Program-made: the position numbers and the translations under genes
In this document: piece by piece, positions 7,025 to 15,660 of the stretch
Numbering within the stretch: position 1 is the stretch's first letter
Layout: every line of letters starts with the position of its first letter
Assembly (NCBI RefSeq): GCF_006442315.1
Contig: NZ_VFVY01000008.1
Location: 213,446 to 277,445, forward strand
Direction of reading: 5' to 3'
DNA: 64,000 bases
Source: Mesorhizobium sp. B2-3-4
GTDB taxonomy: Bacteria; Pseudomonadota; Alphaproteobacteria; Rhizobiales; Rhizobiaceae
Notes under the pieces: model-generated
The model's database searches: none
Told to the model about the DNA's origin: nothing
Seen by the model: the letters and a program-made list of their open reading frames with translations, nothing else

Positions 7025-8998
7025 GTGAGATTACCGGGATTAAACAGGCCTCGCGGGCATTCGGCACTGGCCTTGGCCTTGGCCGGTCTTGCCGTTGCGG
7101 CGGCTTCGGTCTTGCTGCCGAGGCTGAGCCTTGGCGCCCAGGCGCTCGAACTCTGCCTCCAGGTATCGTTCGCAGTGGTGGCCGGCGCGCTGGTGCTCAC
7201 CGGCCTGTTCATGACGCGTATCTCGAACGACCGGCGGCAAATCGCGGAGAGCGAGCAGCGGTTCCGTCGAGCCATGGAAGACTCGGCCATCGGCATCGCC
7301 ATCGTCAGCCTCGACGGGCGTATTCTCGAGACCAATCCCGCCTTTGCCGCCATGCTTGGCTACAACAGAGAGGAAATCGAGGCGCTGACCTTCTTCCAGA
7401 TCACGCATCCTGACGATCTGCAGATCGGACGCGACACGATGGCCGGCCTGAGGGCGGGTACCGTCGATGCTTTCCACTTCGAGAAGCGTTATCTCAAGAA
7501 GGACGGTACACCCGTCTGGGCCCATCTTGCCGGTTCCGTCATTCGCGATGAGAGCAGCGGGCGCCCGCTCTATATCGTCTCGCAGATCGAGGATATCGAC
7601 GCGCGCAAGCAGGCCGAGGCACGTATCGCGGAAGCGGAAACGCGCTGGAACTTCGCGCTTGCCGGCGCCGGTCAAGGCGTCTGGGACCTCGATATGCGCA
7701 AGGGAGGCACCACCTATTCCTCCACCTGGGTCAAGATGCTCGGTTTTGAGGACGGCGAACTCGATGGCGACCCCGATCACTGGCTGACAATGATCCATCC
7801 GGACGACCGGGCGGGGGTCGCGGAAGCCGATCGCGCCCATCTCGACGGCAAGACGGAATTTTTCGAGGCCGAGTTCAGGATGCGCCACAAGGATGGGCGC
7901 TGGATCTGGATACTCGATCGCGGCAAAGCCATCGAACGCGATGCCGACGGACAACTGATCAGAGCGATCGGCAGCCTGACCGACATCACCCGACGCAAGC
8001 AGGCCGAAGAACGGCTCACCGTGTCGGCGGCGATGCTGGCCGACGAGAAAGAGCGCCTGAAGGTGACGCTGCAGTCGATCGGCGACGCCGTCATCTGCAC
8101 CGATGCAGCCAACCGCGTCACCTTCATGAACCCGGTGGCCGAGAAGCTCACCGGCGTCGCCGCCGACGAAGCCCTCGGCAAGACGCTCGGCCACGTCTAT
8201 TGGGCGGTCGACGAGGAGACCGGTCAGCGCATCGGTGTGGCGCGGACGTCGATCGGCGCGGGAATGCCGTCCGAGCAGAACAGCCGCGCGGTACTGATCA
8301 GACGCGACGATACACGCTGCAGCATCCGCCAGGTCGTGTCGCCGATCATGAACGAGCGGGGCGAGTTCTGCGGCCTGGTCATCGTTTTCCAGGACTTCAC
8401 CGATGCGCGCGCCTTGCAGCGCCAGCTCGCCCACGCCGCCGCGCATGACGCGCTGACGGGGCTGGCTAACCGCTCGAGCTTTATCCGCACCATGGAGGAG
8501 CTTGTCGGCCAGGCGCGCAAGGACGGCACGACGGCAGGGGGCGGCCATCAGTTCATGTTCATCGACCTCGACCATTTCAAGCTGGTCAACGACACCGGCG
8601 GCCACGCCGCTGGGGACGCCTTGCTGAAGCAGGTGGCGGAGGCGGTGCGCGGTGTGCTCGGTCCTGGAGACATCGTCGCGCGTCTGGGCGGCGACGAATT
8701 CGCCGTCATCCTGAAATCGGGTTCGACAGCCGGCGCCCGGATCGCCGCGCGCTCCATCATCGATGCGATAGCCGGCTTGAATTTCAGCTGGGACGGCCGT
8801 CCGCACGTCATCGGCGCCAGTATCGGGCTCGCGGCCATCAATGCCGATTGCGGCGAAGCCGACGAGATCATCGCAAGCGCCGACGCCGCCTGCTATGCGG
8901 CCAAGGCAGCCGGCCGCGGATGCGTTTCCGTGGCACCCGACAGCCGGATCGCCGATGACAGGTCGGAACCGCCCAAGCCGCTTGCCGCGGCATCTTGA
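7025..8998 (+). CDS. Membrane diguanylate cyclase with three PAS domains
   Basis: The 657-aa product has two N-terminal membrane helices (about 13-33 and 43-63), three PAS/PAC modules (about 75-197, 205-330 and 345-465; note HPDDLQIGRDTMAG, HPDDRAGV and the closing DIDARKQAEARI and DITRRKQAEERL) and a C-terminal GGDEF domain with an intact active site (GGDEF at 555-559). It should make cyclic di-GMP from two GTP in response to a signal sensed by the PAS domains. The inhibitory I-site, normally RxxD five residues before GGDEF, reads GPGD, so product feedback is probably lost. No EAL domain is present. GTG at 7025 is chosen because of the upstream GGGGGTGG and the clean membrane start. It stands alone. 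Confidence 0.9.
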   Translation: MRLPGLNRPRGHSALALALAGLAVAAASVLLPRLSLGAQALELCLQVSFAVVAGALVLTGLFMTRISNDRRQIAESEQRFRRAMEDSAIGIAIVSLDGRILETNPAFAAMLGYNREEIEALTFFQITHPDDLQIGRDTMAGLRAGTVDAFHFEKRYLKKDGTPVWAHLAGSVIRDESSGRPLYIVSQIEDIDARKQAEARIAEAETRWNFALAGAGQGVWDLDMRKGGTTYSSTWVKMLGFEDGELDGDPDHWLTMIHPDDRAGVAEADRAHLDGKTEFFEAEFRMRHKDGRWIWILDRGKAIERDADGQLIRAIGSLTDITRRKQAEERLTVSAAMLADEKERLKVTLQSIGDAVICTDAANRVTFMNPVAEKLTGVAADEALGKTLGHVYWAVDEETGQRIGVARTSIGAGMPSEQNSRAVLIRRDDTRCSIRQVVSPIMNERGEFCGLVIVFQDFTDARALQRQLAHAAAHDALTGLANRSSFIRTMEELVGQARKDGTTAGGGHQFMFIDLDHFKLVNDTGGHAAGDALLKQVAEAVRGVLGPGDIVARLGGDEFAVILKSGSTAGARIAARSIIDAIAGLNFSWDGRPHVIGASIGLAAINADCGEADEIIASADAACYAAKAAGRGCVSVAPDSRIADDRSEPPKPLAAAS

Positions 8999-9020
8999 GG
9001 GGTGAGGATAAAGGCCCGGT

Positions 9021-9899
9021 TCAGCGCGTCGGGACTGGGTGCTCGCCGCGATAGTCGTAGAAGCCGCGTCCGGTCTTGCGGCCGAGCCAGCCGGCCTCGA
9101 CATATTTCACCAGCAGCGGGCAGGGGCGGTATTTCGAATCCGACAGGCCGTCATGCAGCACCTGCATGATCGACAGGCAGGTGTCGAGGCCGATGAAATC
9201 GGCAAGCTGCAGCGGCCCCATCGGATGGTTGGCGCCGAGGCGCATGGCGGTGTCGATGGCATCGACCGTGCCGACGCCCTCATAGAGCGTGTAGATCGCT
9301 TCGTTGATCATCGGCAGCAGGATGCGGTTGACGATGAAGGCCGGGAAATCCTCCGAGACCGTGATCGTCTTGTCGAGCTGCTTCACATAGGTCTTGGCGG
9401 CTTCGAAGGTCTGATCCTCGGTGGCGATGCCGCGCACCAGTTCGACCAGCTTCATCACCGGCACCGGGTTCATGAAATGTATGCCGATGAAGCGCTCCGG
9501 CCGGTCGGTCTGCGCGGCGAGACGCGTGATCGAGATGGACGAGGTGTTGGTCGCCAGGATGGCCTCAGGATTGAGCTGCGGACAGAGCTGGGCGTAGATC
9601 TTGCGCTTGACCGTCTCGTCCTCGGTAGCCGCCTCGATCACCAGATCGGCGCCAGCCAGGTCGGCCATCGCCGGGGCCGAGCCGATGCGTGCCATCGCCT
9701 GGTTGCGCAGCTTCTCGTCGAGCTTGCCGGAGCCCACCTGGCGGGCCATGTTGCCGCTGATGGTGGCGATGCCCTTTTCGATGCGGTCGGGTGAGATATC
9801 GTAGATCAGGACCTTGTAGCCCGAAAGCGCGGAGACATGGGCAATGCCGCCGCCCATCTGGCCCGCACCAATGATGCCGATCGTCTCGATCTTGCTCAT
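9021..9899 (-). CDS. hbdA: 3-hydroxybutyryl-CoA dehydrogenase
   Basis: The 292-aa product has the N-terminal NAD-binding Rossmann motif [14 protein letters not shown], the family signature around [17 protein letters not shown] (catalytic His with Asn), and the C-terminal helical dimer domain ([18 protein letters not shown], then [16 protein letters not shown]). It oxidises or reduces (S)-3-hydroxybutyryl-CoA/acetoacetyl-CoA in short-chain fatty acid or polyhydroxybutyrate-linked metabolism. Length is normal. It lies downstream of etfBA on the same strand but after a good terminator, so it probably has its own promoter in 9900-10047. Co-location with the electron transfer flavoprotein genes fits acyl-CoA oxidation. 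Confidence 0.95.
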   Translation of the reverse strand: MSKIETIGIIGAGQMGGGIAHVSALSGYKVLIYDISPDRIEKGIATISGNMARQVGSGKLDEKLRNQAMARIGSAPAMADLAGADLVIEAATEDETVKRKIYAQLCPQLNPEAILATNTSSISITRLAAQTDRPERFIGIHFMNPVPVMKLVELVRGIATEDQTFEAAKTYVKQLDKTITVSEDFPAFIVNRILLPMINEAIYTLYEGVGTVDAIDTAMRLGANHPMGPLQLADFIGLDTCLSIMQVLHDGLSDSKYRPCPLLVKYVEAGWLGRKTGRGFYDYRGEHPVPTR

Positions 9900-10047
9900 T
9901 ACCCGATCCCGTCCGGAGCGTTTTTCGCTGGAAAAGCGAACCGCCCCATCTCTTTGTTATCCCGCAATTCCCGGCGCAAAAACCCCTGCGCACTGCTGCT
10001 GGAACTGCATTAAGCCTTTGTGGCCTGCTTATTGTGCAGTGCAAACT

Positions 10048-10080
10048 AAAAGGGCGGGGCGACTTCGTCTACCCCACCCC
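10048..10080 (-). terminator. Intrinsic terminator after etfBA
   Basis: On the minus strand GGGTGGGG pairs with CCCCGCCC (8 bp, one T-G pair; complement of 10052-10059 and 10072-10079). A smaller GAC/GTC helix lies within the loop, and TTTT and further Ts follow. It separates etfA from hbdA. Confidence 0.8.
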
Positions 10081-10110
10081 TCGCAATTTAATACGGTTTG
10101 CGCGGAAGCG

Positions 10111-11040
10111 TCAAAGCGCCTTCTGCAACTCCGGCAGGACGACGAAGAGATCGCCGACGAGGCCATAGTCGGCGACCTGGAAGATCGGTGCTTCCTCGTC
10201 CTTGTTGATGGCGACGATGACTTTCGAATCCTTCATGCCGGCGAGGTGCTGGATGGCGCCTGAAATGCCGACCGCGATGTAGAGATCGGGTGCGACCACC
10301 TTGCCGGTCTGGCCGACCTGCCAGTCGTTCGGCGCATAGCCGGCATCGACGGCGGCGCGGGATGCGCCAACCGCCGCACCGAGCTTGTCGGCGACCGGCA
10401 GGATGACTTCCTGGAACTTCTCCGAGGAGCCGAGCGCACGGCCGCCAGAGATGATGATCTTGGCCGAGGTCAGCTCCGGACGGTCGTTTTCCGACAGCTT
10501 GTTCTCGACGAAGGAGGAGAGGCCGGGATTGGCCGCCGCCTGCACGGTCTCGACAGAAGCCGAGCCGCCCTCGGGCGCTGCCTGGAACGAGGCGGTGCGC
10601 ACGGTGATGACCTTCTTGGCGTCCGTCGACTGCACGGTCTGGATGGCGTTGCCGGCATAGATCGGGCGCTTGAAGGTGTCGGGCGACACCACTTCGATGA
10701 TCTCCGACACCTGCGCGACGTCGAGCAGGGCCGCAACGCGCGGGGCGATGTTCTTGCCGGCGGAGGTCGCCGGCGCGATGATGGTGTCGTAGGCGCCGGC
10801 CAGAGAGACGACGAGCGCGGCCGTCGGTTCAGCGAGACGTTCGGCGAGTTCGTCAGCTTCGGCGAGCAGCACCTTGCCGACACCCTTCAGCTTGGCGGCG
10901 GCGTCGGCCGCGGCCTTTGCGCCCTTGCCGGCGACCAGCACATGCACGTCCGAACCGATCTGCAGCGCCGCCGACAGGGCCTTGGCGGTCTGGTCGGAAA
11001 GGGTTGCGTTGTCGTGTTCGGCGATGAGGAGAATTGCCAT
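10111..11040 (-). CDS. etfA: Electron transfer flavoprotein alpha subunit
   Basis: The 309-aa product has the N-terminal ETF domain and the C-terminal FAD-binding domain, with the signature [19 protein letters not shown] followed by [20 protein letters not shown]. With EtfB it carries electrons from acyl-CoA dehydrogenases to ETF-ubiquinone oxidoreductase. An AAGGAA site lies 8-9 bases before the ATG, and the start is 23 bases after the etfB stop, so the two form an operon. Confidence 0.97.
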   Translation of the reverse strand: MAILLIAEHDNATLSDQTAKALSAALQIGSDVHVLVAGKGAKAAADAAAKLKGVGKVLLAEADELAERLAEPTAALVVSLAGAYDTIIAPATSAGKNIAPRVAALLDVAQVSEIIEVVSPDTFKRPIYAGNAIQTVQSTDAKKVITVRTASFQAAPEGGSASVETVQAAANPGLSSFVENKLSENDRPELTSAKIIISGGRALGSSEKFQEVILPVADKLGAAVGASRAAVDAGYAPNDWQVGQTGKVVAPDLYIAVGISGAIQHLAGMKDSKVIVAINKDEEAPIFQVADYGLVGDLFVVLPELQKAL

Positions 11041-11063
11041 TTGTCTGTTCCTTTCCCGATCGC

Positions 11064-11813
11064 TTACAACACGCCGGCTTCGTTCTTGAGCTTCTCGACC
11101 AGCTCGGCGACGCTCTTGACCTTGACGCCAGCCTTGCGGCCCGAGGGCTCCTCGGTCTTGATGACCTTGAGGCGCGGCTTGACGTCGGCGCCGTAGTCGG
11201 CCGGGCTCTTTTCGTCGAGCGGCTTCTTCTTGGCCTTCATGATGTTGGGCAAGGAGGCATAGCGTGGCTGATTGAGGCGAAGGTCGGCGGTGACGATCAC
11301 CGGCATCTTCAATTCGACGGTCTGCAGGCCGCCGTCGACTTCGCGCGTCACCTTGGCCTTATCGCCGGCGAGCTCGATCTTGGAGGCGAAGGTGCCCTGG
11401 GCCCAGCCCAGAAGTGCGGCCAGCATCTGGCCGGTCTGGTTGGAATCGTCGTCAATCGCCTGCTTGCCGAGGATGACGAGGCCGGGGGCCTCGGCCTCGA
11501 CCACGCCCTTCAGCACCTTGGCGACGCCGAGCGGCTCGGTCTGCTCGTCGGTCTTGACCAGGATGGCGCGGTCGGCGCCCATGGCGAGCGCGGTGCGCAA
11601 GGTTTCCTGCGCCTGCTGCGGGCCAACGGACACGACGATGATCTCTTCGGCCTTGCCGGCTTCCTTGATCCGGATTGCTTCCTCGACCGCGATCTCGTCG
11701 AACGGGTTCATCGCCATCTTGACGTTGGCGAGCTCCACCGCGGAACCATCGGCCTTCACGCGCACTTTGACGTTCGCGTCCACAACCCGCTTCACGGGCA
11801 CAAGGATCTTCAT
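11064..11813 (-). CDS. etfB: Electron transfer flavoprotein beta subunit
   Basis: The 249-aa product begins [20 protein letters not shown] and carries the ETF-beta signature [21 protein letters not shown]. The AMP-binding region and the recognition loop ([20 protein letters not shown]) near the C-terminus are present. GAGGTG lies 8 bases upstream of the ATG. It is the first gene of the etfBA operon. The subunit binds AMP and provides the docking surface for partner dehydrogenases. Confidence 0.97.
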   Translation of the reverse strand: MKILVPVKRVVDANVKVRVKADGSAVELANVKMAMNPFDEIAVEEAIRIKEAGKAEEIIVVSVGPQQAQETLRTALAMGADRAILVKTDEQTEPLGVAKVLKGVVEAEAPGLVILGKQAIDDDSNQTGQMLAALLGWAQGTFASKIELAGDKAKVTREVDGGLQTVELKMPVIVTADLRLNQPRYASLPNIMKAKKKPLDEKSPADYGADVKPRLKVIKTEEPSGRKAGVKVKSVAELVEKLKNEAGVL

Positions 11814-11901
11814 TTGCCTGTCACCTCTTCACGCTAATCGGGCGCGCTATAGCAGCCTGCGCCCTTTCTGAGTTGTCGAAAGCCGACATTCCTGACTGAA
11901 T

Positions 11902-11927
11902 TCCGGCCAGACGGAATTCTGGCCGGA
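11902..11927. repeat. Perfect inverted repeat between rhomboid gene and etfB
   Basis: TCCGGCCAGA (11902-11911) and its exact complement (11918-11927) surround CGGAAT, a 10-bp stem with a 6-base loop. No T-tract follows on either strand, so it is a weak terminator at best for the minus-strand rhomboid gene that ends at 12048. It could also be an operator upstream of etfB. Confidence 0.6.
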
Positions 11928-12047
11928 TGGAAATTCTGGTCTTTGCCCGCCTTGGGCTGCTCCTTAACCGCCCTGGGCCCGGACGGAAACGCTTCCGTAG
12001 TTGTGGCAACCCCTGACGTCAATACGCTGAAAGCTGCTCAAATCGGT

Positions 12048-12848
12048 TCAGTTTGGGCCAGATGGGCTTCCCCGACCCCAACGCGTCGTGGAGGCCGACG
12101 TTTCGGGGGGCGCCGGTTCGCCGACAGCCGGCGGCTGTTCGGGGGTCGGAACGATGGCATCCTCTTCGGCGGGGGCAAACAGCGGCACGCCGCGGCTGCG
12201 CAGGACGAGCACAAGAACCGCGCCGGCGATGATGCCGCCGATATGGCAGGCCCAGGAGATCTGGTCCTCGCCGCCGGCCGCGAACATGACGATCTGGAAC
12301 AACACCCACAGGATCAGCGGGATGAAAGCCGGAATGCGCAGCGGAATGCGGGCGAAGGCCAGCACCCATACCTTCACCCTGGGATAGAGGATCAGATAGG
12401 CGACGACCACGCCGGCGATGGCGCCCGAGGCGCCGATCAGTGGCACCTGGGAGTTCCAGGCGACGAGCCCCTGGAAGGCGGCTCCGGCGATGGCGCACAG
12501 GAGATAGAAGATCAGGTATCTGATATGGCCGAGCGCGTCCTCGACATTGTCGCCGAAGACCCAGAGGAACAGCATGTTGCCGCCGAGATGGAAAATGTCG
12601 GCATGCAGGAAGGAATAGGTAAGGTAGCTCAGGCTCTCGGGGATGATGACGAAGCGGGGATCGAGCTCGGCCGTGTCATGGACGACGGAGGGGATGAAGC
12701 CGAGGCCGAGCACGGCCGCGTTGGTGAAGTTCTCGCCGCCGAGCGCCGTCGCGCAATAGACCACCGCGTTGGCGACGATCAGCCCGATCGTCACATATTG
12801 CAGCCTGATGTGGCGCAGCCTGTTGGTGTCGTAAAGCGGGATGAACAT
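12048..12848 (-). CDS. Rhomboid family intramembrane serine protease
   Basis: The 266-aa product has six or seven membrane segments and the rhomboid catalytic features: HLGGNMLFLWVFGDNVED in the second helix, the serine in LIGASGAIAG (Ser141) and the histidine in ACHIGGIIAG (His202). The C-terminal 45 residues are proline-rich and probably cytoplasmic. It cleaves membrane protein segments within the bilayer; its substrate is unknown. GGGAGGGGG lies about 12 bases upstream. It is the last gene of a minus-strand run with cobalamin adenosyltransferase, the HIG1-like protein and the SDR enzyme (33-base gap to the preceding gene). Confidence 0.92.
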   Translation of the reverse strand: MFIPLYDTNRLRHIRLQYVTIGLIVANAVVYCATALGGENFTNAAVLGLGFIPSVVHDTAELDPRFVIIPESLSYLTYSFLHADIFHLGGNMLFLWVFGDNVEDALGHIRYLIFYLLCAIAGAAFQGLVAWNSQVPLIGASGAIAGVVVAYLILYPRVKVWVLAFARIPLRIPAFIPLILWVLFQIVMFAAGGEDQISWACHIGGIIAGAVLVLVLRSRGVPLFAPAEEDAIVPTPEQPPAVGEPAPPETSASTTRWGRGSPSGPN

Positions 12849-12881
12849 CCGTCGTCGGCCCCCTCCCGCGTTGCGATCCGT

Positions 12882-13463
12882 TCAGCGGTTCTTGCCGGGA
12901 ACCCATAGCACGTCGGCATTTCCGTTGTCATTGACCGCCCGGGCGGCGACAAACAGGAAATCCGAGACACGGTTGATGTATTTCAGCCCCTCGCGATTGA
13001 CGTGTTCGGCCGGGTCCTGAGCAAGCGCCACCATCAGCCGCTCGGCCCGCCGTGCCATCGTCCGGGCGAGATGAAGCGCCGCCGCGGCCGGGCTGCCGCC
13101 GTTGAGGACAAAGGATTTCAGCGGCTGCAAGTCCTTGTTGAGGAGGTCGATGTCCTTCTCGACGCGATCGGTCTGCGCGGCAACGATGCGCAGCGGCTCG
13201 TAACCGAGCGGCTTGCCGTCATCGGGCACCGCAAGGTCGGCGCCGAGGTCGAAGAGGTCGTTCTGGATGCGCGAAAGCATGGCGTCGATTGCCGGATGGC
13301 TGGCGGCTGTGTGGATGCGGGCCATGCCGATACAGGCATTGGCTTCGTCGACCGTGCCATAGGCATCCACCCTGATATCGGATTTCAGCCGCCGCTCGCC
13401 GGTGCCCAGACCCGTGGTGCCATCGTCGCCGGTGCGGGTGTAGATCTTGTTGAGCTTGACCAT
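12882..13463 (-). CDS. Cob(I)alamin adenosyltransferase, PduO type
   Basis: The 193-aa product begins MVKLNKIYTRTGDDGTTGLG, the ATP-binding signature of PduO-type adenosyltransferases, and contains the conserved RVDAYGTVDEANACIG and, near the C-terminus, RRAERLMVAL and INRVSDFLFVAAR. It transfers adenosyl from ATP to cob(I)alamin, making coenzyme B12 for enzymes such as methylmalonyl-CoA mutase. GGGAGA precedes the start. It sits close to etfBA and hbdA, an order I recall from other alphaproteobacteria and one consistent with propionyl/acyl-CoA metabolism. No cobalamin riboswitch was recognised upstream. Confidence 0.95.
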   Translation of the reverse strand: MVKLNKIYTRTGDDGTTGLGTGERRLKSDIRVDAYGTVDEANACIGMARIHTAASHPAIDAMLSRIQNDLFDLGADLAVPDDGKPLGYEPLRIVAAQTDRVEKDIDLLNKDLQPLKSFVLNGGSPAAAALHLARTMARRAERLMVALAQDPAEHVNREGLKYINRVSDFLFVAARAVNDNGNADVLWVPGKNR

Positions 13464-13482
13464 TTCGTCTCCCGAAAGGCCC

Positions 13483-13674
13483 TCACTTGCGGGTGAAATA
13501 CACGGCCAGCAGGATCAGCGCCAGCGCCACCGCCTGCAGCATGACGCGGGCCTGCATCAGCTTGTTGGAGGTGACGCCGGAACCGCCGCGCATCATGTTG
13601 ATGAGGCCGCGGACCAGAACGATCACCACGGCGGCCATGACCAGAATGGCGAGGATGTTGAAGACGGTGGCCAT
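13483..13674 (-). CDS. HIG1-domain twin-transmembrane small protein
   Basis: The 63-aa product has two hydrophobic helices (about 5-27 and 42-59) joined by a short loop, GGSGVTSNKLMQARVMLQ, which matches the loop of HIG1/hypoxia-induced family proteins (NKLM.AR...Q). In mitochondria this family assists respiratory supercomplexes. A role with cytochrome oxidase or complex III here is inference. The frame is open much further upstream, but ATG at 13674 with GGGAAA upstream and immediate entry into the first helix is the natural start; the upstream part overlaps the SDR gene. The gap to the adenosyltransferase start is 19 bases. Confidence 0.82.
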   Translation of the reverse strand: MATVFNILAILVMAAVVIVLVRGLINMMRGGSGVTSNKLMQARVMLQAVALALILLAVYFTRK

Positions 13675-13718
13675 TTTGCGTTTCCCAGTTCTTTTCTTGT
13701 TCAGGCGCGCATTCTTGC

Positions 13719-14594
13719 TCAGGCGCGCTTGGCGAGCAGGCGATGGAGCATCGATGCCGGCAGGATGCGTTTGAGCATGGCGCCGATCCTGGCCGACACT
13801 GTTACCACATAGTGCGGGTGGGGGCGCCGCGACAGAAGTGCATGGCGAAGCACCTTGTGGACCACTTCCGGTCCGGGCTTCAGTGCCGATTGGCTGCCGC
13901 CGGCGCGCATGCGCTGCAGCTGCGCGGCGTAGTCGACGCGATGCACGGAATTCTCGTGGTCGATATTGCTGAGGAACCAGGGCAGGCCATTGCTGGCGAT
14001 CCTGGATTTCACCGGTCCCGGCTCGATCAGCGAGACGTGGACCCCGCTGCCGGCCAGTTCCTGGCGTTGGCAAAGCATCAGCGCCTCCAAGGCATGCTTG
14101 GATGCCGAATAGGCGCCGCGGAAGCGCACGGGCACCAGGCCGAGGATCGACGAGCAATGGACGAGACGGCCATGGCCCTGCCGGCGCATCACCGGAACCA
14201 GACGGCGGGTCAGGTCGTGCCAGCCGAAGAAATTGGCCTCGAACTGTTCCCTGAGCGCCGCAACGGGCAGATCCTCGACGGCGCCGGCCTGGGCGTAAGC
14301 GCCGTTGTTGAACAGCGCGTCGAGCCTGCCGCCGGTGCGGTCAAGCACCGCCGCCACCAGGGCGGCGATGGAATCCGGTTCGCGGTAATCGAGATAGAAG
14401 GCCTCGATGCCGTCCGCTTCGAGCGCGGCAATGTCCTGTGGCTTGCGCGCCGTCGCGAACACCCGCCAGCCCTCGGCCTTCAATGCACGGGCGCAATAGG
14501 CGCCGATGCCGGAAGAGGCACCGGTGACGATGATGGTGCGCAACTCTGCCGCTGGAGAATTCGTGGTTTGACGAAGGGTTGCCATTTGCCGCAT
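13719..14594 (-). CDS. Short-chain dehydrogenase/reductase
   Basis: The 291-aa product is a classical SDR: TGASSGIG cofactor motif near residue 24, NNGAYAQ (variant of NNAG) near 92, catalytic Ser in HCSSILG and YSASK (Tyr and Lys) near 160. An N-terminal Rossmann fold binds NAD(P). The segment EPGPVKSRI and a long C-terminal tail resemble SDRs annotated as oxidoreductases of steroid or fatty substrates, but the substrate cannot be told. GGGAAG lies upstream; ATG at 14594 or 14585 could be the start. It may head the minus-strand run that continues with the HIG1-like gene 44 bases on. Confidence 0.9.
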   Translation of the reverse strand: MRQMATLRQTTNSPAAELRTIIVTGASSGIGAYCARALKAEGWRVFATARKPQDIAALEADGIEAFYLDYREPDSIAALVAAVLDRTGGRLDALFNNGAYAQAGAVEDLPVAALREQFEANFFGWHDLTRRLVPVMRRQGHGRLVHCSSILGLVPVRFRGAYSASKHALEALMLCQRQELAGSGVHVSLIEPGPVKSRIASNGLPWFLSNIDHENSVHRVDYAAQLQRMRAGGSQSALKPGPEVVHKVLRHALLSRRPHPHYVVTVSARIGAMLKRILPASMLHRLLAKRA

Positions 14595-14643
14595 TCACTT
14601 CCCATATTCGCGGCGTCGAGACAATCGAAGGGAGCGCGGGTTC

Positions 14644-15495
14644 TTGCTGCGGAATATTGTCGCCCTGCGCCGCGTGCTCTACGACGCGCTCGGACACTTC
14701 AACACCGATGACGGCTGGGCGATGGCCAGCCATCTGGCGATCACCTCGCTGATGGCGCTGTTTCCATTCCTGATCTTCGCCACGACGCTGGGCAGCTTCC
14801 TCGGCGCCCAGGCCTTCGCCGACACGGCCGTGCATCTGGTCTTCGACACCTGGCCGGACCAGATCGCCAAGCCGATCGCGCATGAGGTGCTGAACGTGCT
14901 GACGGTACGGCGCACCGATCTGTTGACTTACGGCGTGCTGCTTGCCGCCTATTTCGCCTCGAACGGCATCGAGGCGCTGCGGACATCGCTCAACCGGGCC
15001 TATCGGGTCACGGAAACGCGCGGCATCATCTACCGCCGGGTGCAGAGCATCTTCTTCGTGCTGATCGCGACGGCCGGCTTTCTTGCGATCAGCGTGCTCT
15101 TGGTATTCGCGCCCTTGCTGGCGCGGCTGGCGGAGAGCCATTTCGAGTGGATCAAACCCTATACCGGCACCATCACGCTGTGGCGCTACGTCATTGCCTC
15201 GACCGTCATCGTCGGCGGGCTGTTTGCCGTCCATTACTGGCTGCCGGCCGGCAAGCGCCGTTTCGTATCGCTGGTGCCGGGCATCATCTTCACGCTCGCC
15301 GCATGGCTTATCGGCTCGACGATGTTTGCCACCTATCTCGATCATTTCTCGTCCTATGTGACGACCTATGCCGGTCTCGCCTCGATCATGATCGCGGTGG
15401 TGTTCCTCTACATCGTCTCGGCGATCTTCATTCTCGGCGGCGAACTCAATGCCGCCATCAGCCGGTATCTGGAGGCGCGGGCGCGGGTGGGGTGA
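14644..15495 (+). CDS. YihY/BrkB-family inner membrane protein
   Basis: The 283-aa product has six membrane helices and family signatures: AMASHLAITSLMALFPFLIF near the N-terminus, LAAYFASNGIEALRTSLNRAY in the middle, and the C-terminal YLDHFSSYVTTYAGLASIMI with ILGGELNAAI. The family was once called ribonuclease BN by mistake; its role is unknown, probably envelope or transport related. The start is TTG at 14644, preceded by GGGAG at about 10 bases. It is transcribed away from the SDR gene and ends just before the octamer repeats. Confidence 0.88.
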   Translation: MLRNIVALRRVLYDALGHFNTDDGWAMASHLAITSLMALFPFLIFATTLGSFLGAQAFADTAVHLVFDTWPDQIAKPIAHEVLNVLTVRRTDLLTYGVLLAAYFASNGIEALRTSLNRAYRVTETRGIIYRRVQSIFFVLIATAGFLAISVLLVFAPLLARLAESHFEWIKPYTGTITLWRYVIASTVIVGGLFAVHYWLPAGKRRFVSLVPGIIFTLAAWLIGSTMFATYLDHFSSYVTTYAGLASIMIAVVFLYIVSAIFILGGELNAAISRYLEARARVG

Positions 15496-15522
15496 GGTGG
15501 AGAATTGGGGAGTTGAGAAATT

Positions 15523-15550
15523 GAAGAACTGAAGAACTGAAGAACTGAAG
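15523..15550. repeat. Short tandem array of octamer GAAGAACT (3.5 copies)
   Basis: GAAGAACT is repeated exactly three times with a half copy following, 27 bases after the stop of the YihY-family gene. It faces the larger octamer array at 15583, whose complementary unit differs from this one by two transitions, so the two arrays form an imperfect inverted pair. Confidence 0.9.
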
Positions 15551-15582
15551 AAAAATTGGACATATCCGGCGCTGTGCGCTTC

Positions 15583-15660
15583 TTCCTCAATTCCTCAATT
15601 CCTCAATTCCTCAATTCCTCAATTCCTCAATTCCTCAATTCCTCAATTCCTCAATTCCTC
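15583..15660. repeat. Tandem array of octamer TTCCTCAA (9.75 copies)
   Basis: Nine exact copies of TTCCTCAA and a partial tenth (TTCCTC) run without interruption. The minus-strand EamA transporter gene ends inside the array: its TGA stop is formed by the first repeat unit read from that strand. Copy-number change would therefore alter only the 3' untranslated region. Such octamer arrays usually vary in length between strains. Confidence 0.97.

Noticed and set aside
13464..13482. Cobalamin riboswitch before the adenosyltransferase
   Set aside because: The gap upstream is only 19 bases and no B12-box was seen nearby.
13483..14157. A 224-codon version of the HIG1-like gene
   Set aside because: The upstream part overlaps the SDR gene with an Arg/Pro-rich composition; the ATG at 13674 gives the family-length protein.
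15583..15660. Possible CRISPR array
   Set aside because: Octamer units are contiguous with no spacers and no cas genes are in the window.
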